Part shown: one piece after another, positions 35,587 to 45,548 of the stretch | Position numbering within the stretch: position 1 is the first letter of the stretch | Layout: the number at the start of each line of letters is the position of its first letter | Source: Phytohabitans suffuscus | Lineage (GTDB): Bacteria; Actinomycetota; Actinomycetes; Mycobacteriales; Micromonosporaceae | Assembly: GCF_011764565.1 (NCBI RefSeq) | Contig: NZ_AP022871.1 | Span: 3,038,320-3,102,319, forward strand | Length of the DNA stretch: 64,000 nt | Reading direction: 5' to 3' | The notes under the pieces: model-generated | Databases searched by the model: none | What the model was told of the DNA's origin: nothing | What the model saw: the letters and a program-made list of their open reading frames with translations, nothing else | Translations under genes and position numbers: made by a program

Positions 35587-35709
35587 TATTGGTGCGACCG
35601 GCGGTGGCACTGACATCCCCCTGGCCCGTCCCGCGGTTTCCGCTGCCGTCGCACCGGTCGGCGAGGACGCCGACCGCACAGCCGTGACCAGCGAAGGGAG
35701 GTGCCCGCG

Positions 35710-36810
35710 GTGACCACAAACGTCTTCTACCGCCGGCGCGCCGAGCGCTTCGCGCAGCTCCTCGACGAGGCCAGCGGCGGTCGCCGGCACCACGTGCGCG
35801 ACCGTGCCGACGAGGGGCTCGCTGAGCTCATCGCGGTCAGCGACCATCTGATCGCCGTAAAGCCACAGGTTGGCATCGACCCGGACTTCCGCACCGGCCT
35901 GCGCGCGATGCTCGTTGCCAAGGCCGAGCGCGACGGGATCGGCGCGACCGCGGTCGACGCCCCCGAGCCCGACTTCGCGTCCGAGTCGCGCCCGCGTTTC
36001 GCCGGCCGCCGGATCCGCGCCCGGGGTGCCGTGATCGTCGGCGTGGCGGTCGGCGCGATCGCCGTCTCCGGCATGTCCGCGGCCAGCGAAAACGCGATGC
36101 CCGGCGACGCCCTGTACGGCGTCAAGCGCTCGACCGAGCGGGCCCAGCTCGCGCTCGCCAGCTCAGACGTCACCCGGGGCCAGCTCTTCCTCAACTTCGC
36201 GCGCACCCGGCTCGCCGAGTCGGGCGGGGTGCGCGAGCCCGCCGGGTTCGCCGGTGTGCTCGACGACATGGACGGCGACACCCGCGAGGGTGCCAAGCTG
36301 CTGCACAGCGCGGCCATGGCGCGGCGCGACGCGACCCCGCTGGACGCGGTCGACACGTTCGTGACCGGGCAGCGCCAGCAAATGACCAGGATGCTCGACA
36401 GCCTGCACACCGCCAGCCGCGAGCGGGCGGTCGCGTCGCTCGCGGTGCTCGACCAGGTGAGCCAGCGCTCCAAGGGCCTGCGCGCCACGCTCGACTGCGG
36501 CGACGCGACCACCGCCGGTGCCGACGTGCTCGGCCCGAAGCCCGGCACCTGCTGGTCGGCGCCGGCCCAGGGTCGCTCCGGCCCGGCGTCGGGCCCGGAC
36601 ACGACGCAGCGTGACGGCACCGAGCCTGGCCCGGAGCACACGGAGGGTACCGTCCCGACTCCAGCTGGTAGTGCCGGACCGACCGCGGCTCCGCGTACCC
36701 CCGCGCCGGACGGCTCGGTGCCGGCCGACCAGCCCGCGCCGAGTCCGTCCAACACGGACGGCGGACTTCTCGATGGCCTGGGACGCATCCTCGGTGACCT
36801 GCTGGGATAG
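35710..36810 (+). CDS. rsbN: Anti-sigma factor RsbN-like, DUF5667
   Basis: 366 residues: cytosolic N-terminal domain (1-about 95) expected to bind the sigma factor, one membrane helix (about 101-122, AVIVGVAVGAIAVSG), DUF5667 region with PGDALYGVKRSTERAQLAL outside, and a Pro/Thr/Gly-rich C-terminus. RsbN sequesters BldN in Streptomyces. Start GTG 35710 has GGGAGG 9 bases upstream (35695-35700); GTG 35701 would leave no spacer. It follows bldN by 189 bp that hold a candidate BldN promoter. Confidence 0.82.
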   Translation: MTTNVFYRRRAERFAQLLDEASGGRRHHVRDRADEGLAELIAVSDHLIAVKPQVGIDPDFRTGLRAMLVAKAERDGIGATAVDAPEPDFASESRPRFAGRRIRARGAVIVGVAVGAIAVSGMSAASENAMPGDALYGVKRSTERAQLALASSDVTRGQLFLNFARTRLAESGGVREPAGFAGVLDDMDGDTREGAKLLHSAAMARRDATPLDAVDTFVTGQRQQMTRMLDSLHTASRERAVASLAVLDQVSQRSKGLRATLDCGDATTAGADVLGPKPGTCWSAPAQGRSGPASGPDTTQRDGTEPGPEHTEGTVPTPAGSAGPTAAPRTPAPDGSVPADQPAPSPSNTDGGLLDGLGRILGDLLG

Positions 36811-36900
36811 CGCCGGCGCCCGAAGCGGCCTCCGCTTTGAGGGTGATTCCGAGCCTCGTTGGCTACCCTCCCTAGGAAGGAGCCAGAGGGAGGTCCACGC

Positions 36901-37797
36901 GTGGCGCGCACCCGCAGGGTCGGCGGAAAGTCCAAGAAGGTGACTGTCAGCACCGACGCCTACGGCCACACGGCAGGCTGGGCCGCCACCGATCTGGAGG
37001 CGGCCCTGGCCGTTCCGCCGGACAGCTCGGCGGCGGCGTTCTTCGACGTCGACAACACGATGATGCAGGGCGCCTCGATCTACTGGTTCGCTCGCGGGCT
37101 GGCCGCCCGCAAGTACCTGACAACCGGCGACCTGGCCCGCTTCGCCTGGCAGCAGGCCCGCTTCCGGCTGCTGTCCCGCGAGCACGCCGGCGACATGTCC
37201 CGGGCCAAGACCACCGCGCTCGCGTTCGTCGAGGGCTGGCGGGTCGAAGACATGGAGCGCCTCAGCGAAGAGATCTTCGACGAGCTGATGGCCGAGCGGA
37301 TCTGGGCCGGCACCCAGGCGCTCGCCCAGCTCCACCTCGACGCCGGCCAGCGGGTCTGGCTGGTCAGCGCGGCGCCGGTCGAGCTCGGCCGGGTGATCGC
37401 CGAGCGGCTGGGACTCACCGGCGCGGTCGGCACGGTCGCCGAGGTCAAGGACGGTGCGTACACCGGGCGCCTGGTCGGAGATCTCATGCACGGCCCGGCC
37501 AAGGCCGACGCGATCCACCAGCTCGCCGAGGTCGAAGGGCTCGACCTGTCCCGCTGTACGGCCTACAGCGACTCGTCCAACGACATCCCGATGCTGTCGC
37601 TCGTCGGCAACGCGGTGGCGGTCAACCCCGACAGCGCGCTGCGCGCCGAGGCCCGCGAGCGCGGCTGGGAGGTGCGCGACTTCCGCACCGGCCGCAAGGC
37701 CGCCAAGATCGCGCTGCCCACGACCGCCGCCACGGCGGTGCTGGTCGGCGTCGTCGCCGCCGCGATGGCCCTGCGCCGCCGCAGGTCTCGCCGGTGA
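36901..37797 (+). CDS. HAD-IB phosphatase, SerB1-like
   Basis: 298 residues. HAD motif I AFFDVDNTMMQG, motif III/IV DSSNDIPML, and a helical cap between them: HAD subfamily IB, the group of SerB1 (Rv0505c) and CicA. A basic N-terminus (ARTRRVGGKSKK) and a C-terminal hydrophobic helix (about 275-292) followed by RRRRSRR suggest membrane association. It acts on a phosphomonoester, perhaps phosphoserine or a phospholipid-derived one; not fixed by sequence. GTG 36901 has GGGAGG upstream. Confidence 0.85.
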   Translation: MARTRRVGGKSKKVTVSTDAYGHTAGWAATDLEAALAVPPDSSAAAFFDVDNTMMQGASIYWFARGLAARKYLTTGDLARFAWQQARFRLLSREHAGDMSRAKTTALAFVEGWRVEDMERLSEEIFDELMAERIWAGTQALAQLHLDAGQRVWLVSAAPVELGRVIAERLGLTGAVGTVAEVKDGAYTGRLVGDLMHGPAKADAIHQLAEVEGLDLSRCTAYSDSSNDIPMLSLVGNAVAVNPDSALRAEARERGWEVRDFRTGRKAAKIALPTTAATAVLVGVVAAAMALRRRRSRR

Positions 37798-38948
37798 CCC
37801 TGACCGCCGGACGACCGGTGGTGCCCGCGCCACGACGCGGCCGCCGCCCGACCACCCGGCGGTTGGTCGGGCTGACCGGCCTCGGCGTCGCGCTGGCCGC
37901 CGCCGGCACGCTGCTGGCCCTCTCCCCCGACCACGAGCAGCCCGCCGGGCCGGAGCAGCCGCGCACCGTCGCCGACGTGTGGCCGGACGCCGAGCGCACC
38001 GACCTCCCCGGCGGCCTGCCGGACGGGGCGCTGTACAGCCCGGTCTACTTCCTGGACGCCGCGACCTCGCTGGGCACGGCGCCCGAGGCGGGCGGCGCCG
38101 GCCTGCGGCTGGTCCTGCGCGCGGCCGACGGCTCGGTACGCGAGCTGCGCCGCCTGCCGGCCGACGGCACCCCGCAGTTCGGCGGCTTCGTCCGCGAGGG
38201 CGACGAGGTGGCCTGGGCGGAGTCGGTGAGCGACGCCGACGGCTCCGCCAGCACCCGCATGTGGATCGCCAACGTGGCCACCGGCGCACCGGCCCGCCTG
38301 ATCACCGAGGACACCGGCGACATGGTGCTCTTCAACTCGCAGTACGACATGGTGATCGCCGCCGGCCGCCTGCACTGGGTGTCGATATCCCCGCAGAGCG
38401 AGACCGCGACCGAGGTCCGCTCGGTGCCACTGTCCGGCGGCCCGGTATCGGTCCGCACCGAGTCCGGCGCCTGGGCGCTGTCGGCCTGGCCGTGGCTGGT
38501 CAGCGCGGGCAGCGGCCAGACCGGTCCGGTCCAGCTGCTCGACCTGCGGAACGAACAGGTCACGACCGTCGAGGCGGCACCCACCGAGCTGGCCACCTGC
38601 GGCCCGACCTGGTGCCGGGTGCTCGTGCTGGCCGGCGACGGCCCGTCCCGGATCGACCTGATGCGCCCGGACGGCACCGACCGCCGCCGCGTGGCCGGCG
38701 GCGCGGCCACCGCCTCGGTCATCGACGTGGCGCTGCTCGACAGGTTCGAGGTGCTCTCCCAGAGCGGCGGCGACCAGAGCGCCCCCATCAGCTCCCAGCA
38801 GTTGCTGCTCTACGACCTGAAGGAGAAGCGGGTCGTCGTCGTGGCCGACGGCGTCGGCATCGTGCAGAGCCGCGGCGGCCTGCTGTGGTGGTCGACCGGC
38901 GACAACGAGACGACCGCCTGGCACATCCTCGACCTGCGCACGGTCTAG
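37794..38948 (+). CDS. Membrane-anchored protein, beta-propeller-like
   Basis: 384 residues: short basic cytosolic part, one membrane helix (about 24-44), then an extracytoplasmic domain of repeating beta-strand units (VREGDEVAWAES, HWVSISPQSE, GGLLWWSTGD) resembling a six- or seven-bladed propeller of the TolB/WD40 type. No catalytic motif. The GTG start overlaps the HAD-IB stop (GTGA), so the two are coupled. Unknown family. Confidence 0.72.
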   Translation: MTLTAGRPVVPAPRRGRRPTTRRLVGLTGLGVALAAAGTLLALSPDHEQPAGPEQPRTVADVWPDAERTDLPGGLPDGALYSPVYFLDAATSLGTAPEAGGAGLRLVLRAADGSVRELRRLPADGTPQFGGFVREGDEVAWAESVSDADGSASTRMWIANVATGAPARLITEDTGDMVLFNSQYDMVIAAGRLHWVSISPQSETATEVRSVPLSGGPVSVRTESGAWALSAWPWLVSAGSGQTGPVQLLDLRNEQVTTVEAAPTELATCGPTWCRVLVLAGDGPSRIDLMRPDGTDRRRVAGGAATASVIDVALLDRFEVLSQSGGDQSAPISSQQLLLYDLKEKRVVVVADGVGIVQSRGGLLWWSTGDNETTAWHILDLRTV

Positions 38949-39012
38949 CCCGGTTTCGGGGGAACCACGCCGCGTCCGGCCGCCGCGCTCTGGACAAGCT
39001 CCAGACCCGAAC

Positions 39013-39083
39013 AGATCCGAGCTACCGCGACGCCCGCGGTGGTCCAGACCGTTGCTCCCGCGGCCTCACCCTCCGCGGTCCAC
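39013..39083 (+). repeat. Dispersed intergenic repeat R, copy C
   Basis: Matches copy B over about 70 bp (AGATCCGAGCTACCGCGACG start, GACCGTTGCTCCCGCGG core) and copy A over about 60 bp. Confidence 0.75.
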
Positions 39084-39330
39084 CATCCCGACCCCGCCAG
39101 CCTGGGCCGGACCCGCGGACCCGGCAGCGGAGGTCGGAGATCCCGGCGAGCGCCAGCGAGCCGCCGACCGCAGCGGTGCCCGCGGGAGCAAACGGTGCAT
39201 AACTGACACGCGCCGGGGCACACTCTGTCCATCTCTGCGGCCGCTGTTCACCAGCGGGCCTGATGATCGGTTTCGGTGGCCGCGAGCCTCGCGCGGAGCG
39301 GCAACGACGGCGTCGCCCGGTTCACCCGGT

Positions 39331-39360
39331 TTGTTCTCGCCGCCACGGTGATCGTGGACG
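39331..39360 (-). repeat. Dispersed intergenic repeat D
   Basis: Minus-strand CGTCCACGATCACC then GGCGGCGAGAACAA matches 22938-22966 with one gap and one mismatch. In both regions it lies about 320-370 bp beyond repeat R in the same relative orientation. Confidence 0.65.
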
Positions 39361-39617
39361 CAGACCGCCCCCAAGCCGAGGTCCACGATAGAGCTTTCGT
39401 GGTCAGGGTTGAGCAGATGGTGCGGCGTTCGTCGTGGTCGCGGAGATCGGATCGTGGACGCCGGTTTCCCCACAAAGCGGGTGATTTCGGCGCCCTACAC
39501 TCGCAGCTCCCGGGCCCCCATCGGAGGGCTCGGCGATGGTCGCGGCGGAAACCGGCCGCCCGCGTCGACCGCTGTGGACAGACGCGCGACCCCGACTCCG
39601 GACGGTCTCTGGGTCGC

Positions 39618-40490
39618 TCAGCGGCCGAACGGGTCGGGGCGCTTTTCGAGGAGGTGGTGCAGGGTCTGCTGGATCGTCTCCCGCACCTGGTCGGCGAGGT
39701 TGAAGATGACCATCGGGTCGTCGGCGTAGTCGACGAGGTCGGCGGTGGGGATCGGTGGGCAGAACTCGATCAGCCACTTGCTCGGCAGCGGCACCAGGCC
39801 CAGCGGCCCCAGCCAGGGAAAGGTCGGCGTGACCGGAAAGTACGGCAGCTTGAGCAGGCGGGCCAGCGGCTTGAGGTCGCCCAGGATCGGATAGATCTCC
39901 TCGGCGCCGACGATGGCGACCGGCACGATCGGGGTGCCGGTGCGGAGCGCGGCCGAGACGAAGCCGCCGCGGCCGAAGCGTTGCAGCTTGTAGCGGTCGC
40001 GGTAGTGCTTGCCGACGCCCTTGAAGCCCTCCGGGAAGACGCCGACCAGCTCGCCGCTGCTCAGGAGGCGCTCGGCGTCCGGGTTGCAGGCCACCGTGCC
40101 GCCTGACTTGCGGGTCAGCTCGGAGAGCACCGGCACCCGGAAGACCAGGTCGGCGCCGAGCAGGCGCAGGTGGCGTGCCTTGGGATGGCCGTCGTGCACG
40201 GCGATCGAGAGCATCAGCGCGTCCATCGCGACGGTGCCGGAGTGGTTGCCGACCACCAGGCCCGCTCCGTCGTCGGGCAGGTTTTCCAGCCCGAACACCT
40301 CGGTGCGGAACCAGTCGTGGTAGAGCCGCCGCAGGACCGGATAGAAGACGTGGTCGGTCAGCTCCGGGTCGAAGCCGAACTCGTCCACCTCGTACTGCCC
40401 GGAGAGGCGGCGGCGCAGGAAGGAGAGTGCCGACGCGACCCGCTGGTCCCACGGGTCGCCCGGCCAGTCTTCGACAGCCGGGTCGTTCAT
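39618..40490 (-). CDS. Lysophospholipid acyltransferase (PlsC family)
   Basis: 290 residues of the 1-acylglycerol-phosphate acyltransferase family. The catalytic His-Asp motif is NHSGTVAMD (about 81), the substrate-phosphate motif is FPEGFKG (about 150), and PIVPVAIVG follows. It corresponds to the Rv0502 position. It acylates a lysophospholipid or related acceptor at the membrane. The start overlaps the epimerase stop by four bases (ATGA). Confidence 0.9.
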   Translation of the reverse strand: MNDPAVEDWPGDPWDQRVASALSFLRRRLSGQYEVDEFGFDPELTDHVFYPVLRRLYHDWFRTEVFGLENLPDDGAGLVVGNHSGTVAMDALMLSIAVHDGHPKARHLRLLGADLVFRVPVLSELTRKSGGTVACNPDAERLLSSGELVGVFPEGFKGVGKHYRDRYKLQRFGRGGFVSAALRTGTPIVPVAIVGAEEIYPILGDLKPLARLLKLPYFPVTPTFPWLGPLGLVPLPSKWLIEFCPPIPTADLVDYADDPMVIFNLADQVRETIQQTLHHLLEKRPDPFGR

Positions 40491-41542
40491 GAGGATTCTT
40501 TCGCGGCGGTGGCGCGGACTCGGCGGATGCCGTCCAGGATGGCCCGCTCGGCGGTCGCCAGCTGGTCGGCGGTCACCAGCGAGCGGTCTGCGTGCCTGCG
40601 GATGAAGTCGTCGAACGCGGCGGCGGTGGTGCGCGGCTCGAAGCCGTACTCCTCGACGAGGCGGGTGGTGTCGACCACCCGGCCGTGCACGAAGAGGTCG
40701 AGCTGGTCGAGCCCGTACCGGCCGAGGCGCAGCCCGCCGGCGAGCGTCGCGGCGGCGGAGAGGCCGGGCTCGAAGACCGGCACGGCGAGCCGCCCCGCCC
40801 GCCGGATGGCCTGGGAGAGCGCGAGCACGCCCGCGCCGGCGACGTTGTAGGTGCCGGGGTGGTCCTCCACCACCGAGCGGTGCAGCGCCTCGAGCGCGTC
40901 GTCGACGTGCAGGAACTGCAGCCGCGGGTCGCGCCCGAGCACGGTGGGCACGAGCGGCTGGGCGAAGTACCGGGTCAGCGTGGTGTCGGCGGTGGAGCCG
41001 ATGAACGGCGCGAACCGGAGCACGGTCGCGCTGACCTCGGGCCGCCGGCGGCGGAAGCCGCGCAGGTAGCCCTCGACGTCGAGGATGTCGCGCGCGAACC
41101 CACCCCGCGGCACCTGGCGCGGCTCGGTGTCCTCGGTGAAGACGGCGGGGTCGCGGAAGGACGCGCCGTACGCCGCGGTGGACGAGCGCATCACGAGCTT
41201 GCGGAGGTGGGATGCCTGCTGGCAGGCGGCGAGGAGCTGCATCGTGCCGATGACGTTGTGCTCCTTCATCGCCGCCCGGCCACCCGGCTCGGGCGACGTG
41301 ACCAGCGAGAGGTGCACCACGACCTCGGCGTCGAGCTCGGCCACCACGGTGGGGACCGAGGCGGCGTCGGCACGCACCTGCTCGACACCGCCGAGCAGCC
41401 GCTGGATCTCGGCGGTGGGCTCGTTGGGGTCGAGGCCGACCACGCGGCCGACACGGTCATCGGCGGCGAGGCGGGCGGCGACGTGCGCGCCGAGGTACCG
41501 GCTGATGCCGGTTACCACGACGACGCCCAAGGCGGCAGTCAC
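40487..41542 (-). CDS. NAD-dependent epimerase/dehydratase, GalE2-like
   Basis: 351 residues, extended SDR. N-terminal Rossmann motif VVVVTGISRYLGAHVA, conserved VVHLSLVTSP and RSSTAAYG near the active site. The catalytic YxxxK is not clearly visible, so activity on UDP-sugars is uncertain; Rv0501 (galE2) is the positional counterpart. GTG 41542 has GAGG five bases upstream and is chosen over GTG 41548. It is coupled to the acyltransferase and follows bS22 by 48 bp. Confidence 0.85.
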   Translation of the reverse strand: MTAALGVVVVTGISRYLGAHVAARLAADDRVGRVVGLDPNEPTAEIQRLLGGVEQVRADAASVPTVVAELDAEVVVHLSLVTSPEPGGRAAMKEHNVIGTMQLLAACQQASHLRKLVMRSSTAAYGASFRDPAVFTEDTEPRQVPRGGFARDILDVEGYLRGFRRRRPEVSATVLRFAPFIGSTADTTLTRYFAQPLVPTVLGRDPRLQFLHVDDALEALHRSVVEDHPGTYNVAGAGVLALSQAIRRAGRLAVPVFEPGLSAAATLAGGLRLGRYGLDQLDLFVHGRVVDTTRLVEEYGFEPRTTAAAFDDFIRRHADRSLVTADQLATAERAILDGIRRVRATAAKESS

Positions 41543-41590
41543 CGCCACCTCACGTTTCGATGCTCGCCCGGCGTGGAGAACCGGACGTGG

Positions 41591-41692
41591 CTACTTGCCG
41601 AGACGACGACGCTGGACGCGGGTCTTGCGCAGCAGCTTGCGGTGCTTCTTCTTAGCCATGCGCTTGCGGCGCTTCTTGACGACCGAGCCCAT
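41591..41692 (-). CDS. Ribosomal protein bS22 (33 residues)
   Basis: 33 residues, [33 protein letters not shown] in full minus gaps: extremely basic AURKAIP1/COX24-type peptide. The M. smegmatis counterpart was found in the 30S subunit and named bS22. Position next to an HTH gene and GalE2 equals Rv0500B. Rare but typical of actinobacteria; it is easily missed by gene callers. Confidence 0.9.
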   Translation of the reverse strand: MGSVVKKRRKRMAKKKHRKLLRKTRVQRRRLGK

Positions 41693-41771
41693 ACGAAAGC
41701 CTTCCCGTTGCGATTCCTCGGCTACAGCCGGTCGCCGACCGGCGACCAATCTGGACAGCGGACCGGAGCTG

Positions 41772-41816
41772 CCTGGTGGGCGCCGACGCCCGTCGGACTC
41801 ACGGTCGCCCACCAGG
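41772..41816 (-). terminator. Hairpin between HTH gene and bS22 gene
   Basis: CCTGGTGGGCG (41772-41782) pairs perfectly with 41806-41816. It starts 11 bp after the HTH stop and about 80 bp before the bS22 start, so it may be a terminator or attenuator. Confidence 0.55.
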
Positions 41817-41826
41817 GTAGCCCCTG

Positions 41827-42039
41827 TTACGCCGACTCTTGGAACGCCCCCCGAAGGTATTCGTGCACCGCGTGCTCCGGGACCCGGAAGGACCGGCCGA
41901 CCCGCACCGCTGTCAACTCGCCTGAGTGCACCAGTCGGTAGACGGTCATCTTCGAGACCCGCATCAGTGTCGCCACCTCGGCGACGGTCAGGAACTTGAC
42001 CTCCGACAGTCTGCTCTCGGACTGTGGTGATCCTGCCAT
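41827..42039 (-). CDS. Excisionase-family helix-turn-helix protein
   Basis: 70 residues with a MerR/excisionase-type [24 protein letters not shown] then the wing [16 protein letters not shown]. Counterpart of Rv0500A. A housekeeping DNA-binding protein rather than a phage excisionase: no integrase, att site or phage gene is nearby. It resembles BldC in size but lacks the BldC sequence. Start ATG 42039. The 210-bp gap upstream to the exporter operon shows no gene. Confidence 0.9.
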   Translation of the reverse strand: MAGSPQSESRLSEVKFLTVAEVATLMRVSKMTVYRLVHSGELTAVRVGRSFRVPEHAVHEYLRGAFQESA

Positions 42040-42250
42040 GGCTCACCAACCCATCCCATCCCCGGCGCGCGCCGACGGGCCGGATGCGCCGCGGCGGGCA
42101 ACGCGCGTGTAACTAGTACGGTACCGGGACGGCTGTGACCCACGCGATCCCTTCAGCCAGATGATCATGATCAGTCAAGTTGCCACTCCGGGCGATTAGC
42201 ATAATTCACCCCAAGGGGCATACCGGACCTTCGGCTTCTCGGGCGGGAGC

Positions 42251-43431
42251 CTACTCCGTCCGGAGCGCGACGACCGGGTCGAGGCGACCCGCCCGCTGCG
42301 CGGGTACCACGCCGAAGATGATGCCGACCGCCGCCGAGACCCCGAACGCCAGCGCCAGGGACCACCAGGTGATCGCCGCCGGTACCGGGGAGAGCTCGCC
42401 CACGAGCAGCGCCGCGCCCACGCCGAGCGCCATGCCGGTGACCCCGCCGATGGTCGTGAGCAGCACCGCCTCCAGCAGGAACTGCACGCCGATGTCGCGC
42501 GGCCGGGCGCCGACCGCCTTGCGCAGGCCGATCTCCCGGGTCCGCTCGCGCACCGAGACCAGCATGATGTTGGAGACCCCCACGCCGCCGACGAGCAGCG
42601 AGATGCCCGCGATGGCGGCCAGCACGCCGGTGAGCACGCCCAGGATGTCTCCGAGTACCCCGAGGATCTGCTCCTGCGTCACCGCGCTGAACTCGGTGTC
42701 CGGGTGGCGCTCGGAGAGCTCGGCCACGATCCGCTCGCCGAGCGCGTCGATCCGCTCCCGGTCGGGCGCCTTGACCGCGATGCCGTCGATGCGGTTGGTG
42801 CCGTACAGCCGGTGGGCGGTGGTCACCGGGATGTGCACCTCGTCGTCCCGGTCGACGCCGAGGCTCTGGCCGAGCGGGGCGAAGACGCCGATCACCCGAA
42901 ACCGTACGCCCGCCACCGACACCTGCTGCCCCACCGGGTCGCGGTCGCCGAAGAGGGCGCGGGCCACGGTCGCGCCGAGCACCGCCACCCGCCGCCCGGT
43001 GTCCACATCGGACGACGTGAGGTAGCTGCCCCGGCCGACGTCCCGGACGAAGACCTGCGGGGTCGTCTCCAGTACGCCCTGCACCGTGGTGAACGTGGAT
43101 CGGTTGCCGGCGCGGACCGTCTCGCCCGAGGTGACCGTCACCGCGACCCGCGACGGGTCGCCCACCACCCGGGACACGGCCTCCACATCGGACAGCGAGA
43201 GGCGGGACACCGAGGGCGCGGCGTTGAACTCCAGGCGGCCCGGCACGACGATCAGCAGGTTGGAGCCGAGCCCCTCGACCTGCTGCTCCACCTCGCGCTT
43301 GGCGCCGGTGCCGATCGCGACGAGCACCACCACCGCGGCGACGCCGATCACCACGCCGAGCATGGTCAGCCCGCTGCGCAGCCGGTTGGCACGCAGGGCG
43401 TCGAGCGCGACCCGCCAGGCCTCGACCATCC

Positions 43432-43435
<4 letters not shown>
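42251..43435 (-). CDS. MacB-like ABC transporter permease
   Basis: 394 residues: an N-terminal membrane helix (about 20-42), a periplasmic-type MacB core domain (about 45-265), and three C-terminal helices of the FtsX fold (about 275-385, GGVGVSNIMLVSVRERTREIG). Together with the ATPase and the HlyD-like protein it forms a MacAB-type mechanotransmission exporter adapted to a monoderm. GTG 43435 overlaps the ATPase stop by GTGA. Substrate unknown. Confidence 0.92.
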
Positions 43436-44165
<730 letters not shown>

Positions 44166-44169
<4 letters not shown>

Positions 44170-45538
44170 GGCACCTCTTGGCCGGCGGTGACCTGGTCGG
44201 TGCCGCGGACGACCACGCTGTCGCCGGCCGCCACGCCGGAGACGATCTGCACGACGTCCTGCCCCTGCACGCCCACCGTCACGTCGACCCGCTCCGCGCG
44301 CCCGTCGCGTACCACCCAGACGGCGTCGCGCCCCCCGGCCGAGAAGACCGCCGCCGCGGGCACGGTGACCGCGTCGGCCGCCTCGCGCACCTGGAGGTGG
44401 ACGACCGCGCTCATGCCCGGTCGGGGCGCCGGCGCGTCGCGGCCGTCGCCGTACCGGCCGGCGCCGAGGGAGAGCCGCACCCGGTACGCCACGCCGCCGC
44501 GCGCCGAGGAGGTGGGCAGCACGTCGACCGAGCTGACCTCCCCTGGTACGTGGCACCGGTCGCCGCGTCCAGCTCCACCGTCGCGCCGAGCCCGGGGCGG
44601 ACCAGCAGCACATCGGTCTCGTCCACCTCGGCCACCAGCCCGAGCGCGGACACGTCGACGATCGTGAGGATCGCGGCGCCGGCGGTGACCAGCCCGCCCA
44701 CCGGCACGGCCACGTCGACTCCGGCGGCCGGGCCGGGAGCCGCCCCGGGCGGGGTCAGCACGCCGGCGGGCAGCTGCGCACCGACACCGCCGAGCAGCCC
44801 GGCCAGCGCCTCGGCCGAGGCACCGCCGGCCGGCGAGGCCGCACCGCCGAGCTGCACCACACCGGGTATCGGCGCCCGCAGCGTCAGCGCGTCCACGGTG
44901 GACTTCGCCAGGTCGTACGCCTGCTGGGCCTGCAGGCGCTGGGCGGCGGAGAGCGCGCTGACCGCGGAGCTCAGCCCGGCCACCCCCCGCTGCACCGCGC
45001 GGACCGCCTGCCCGGCGGCGAGGGCGGCCGCCTCGTACTGCTTCTCGGCGGCATCGACGTGGGCGAGCAGCGCACCGCGTACCCGCTGGTCGGCGATCTT
45101 GTTTGCGGCGGCACGGGCGGCGTCGAACGCGGCGGCCGCGGCCTTGTCGGTGTTTCGCTGCACCGTCGTGAGGCTTACCCCGCCGCCGAAGCCGCCGCCC
45201 GCCCGCTTGGCCGCGTCGAGCGCCGCCTTGGCCTGGGCGAGCCGCTGCTTGGCGCCGGGCGAGTCGACGATCGCGAGTACCTGCCCGCGCCGCACGGTGT
45301 CGCCCGGCCGCACCCGCATCGCGGCGAGCGTGCCGTCGGCCGGCGAGGTGAGCGTCGCGGCCGCCTTCGCGGTGACGGAGGCCGGTGCGTCGACCACCTC
45401 GGCCACCTCGCCGCGGGACGCGCTGCCAAGGGCCACGGAGGACTCGCCGTCGCCACAGGACGCGGCAGTGGCGCCGAGCGCGAGGAGGGCAGCGCCGGCG
45501 AGCACGATCAGTCTTCGTGGCGGGGGGACGCCAGACAC
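44166..45538 (-). pseudogene. HlyD/MacA-like periplasmic adaptor, one frameshift
   Basis: Membrane-fusion adaptor. The N-terminal part (from GTG 45538, lipoprotein-like signal with LLALGATAASC) has the lipoyl half DAPASVTAKAA and PADGTLAAMRVRPGDTV and a long Ala-rich coiled coil. The C-terminal beta-barrel part (GGVAYRVRLSLG, VPAAAVF, VTVGVQGQD) is in another frame. Adding one base to the CCCC run at 44540-44543 joins them as TYQGEVSSVDVLPTSS, giving about 457 residues. Probably intact in the real genome, because the operon is otherwise perfect. Confidence 0.82.
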
Positions 45539-45548
45539 GCCGTCGATG

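Larger units (their letters stand above)
38949..39617. repeat. Repeat-bearing intergenic region without genes
   Basis: 669 bp with no convincing gene. It carries repeat R copy C, an inverted partner of its core (CCCGCGGGAGCAAACGG, about 39179-39195), repeat D (39331-39360) and a 9-bp inverted repeat ATCGTGGAC/GTCCACGAT (39351-39359/39381-39389). Confidence 0.65.

Noticed and set aside
41827..42039. Excisionase-type HTH as evidence of a prophage or integrative element
   Set aside because: No integrase, att site or phage gene nearby; it is a conserved chromosomal gene (Rv0500A position).
41827..42039. Identification of the HTH gene as bldC
   Set aside because: Same size class but its recognition helix and wing differ from BldC; the location fits Rv0500A instead.
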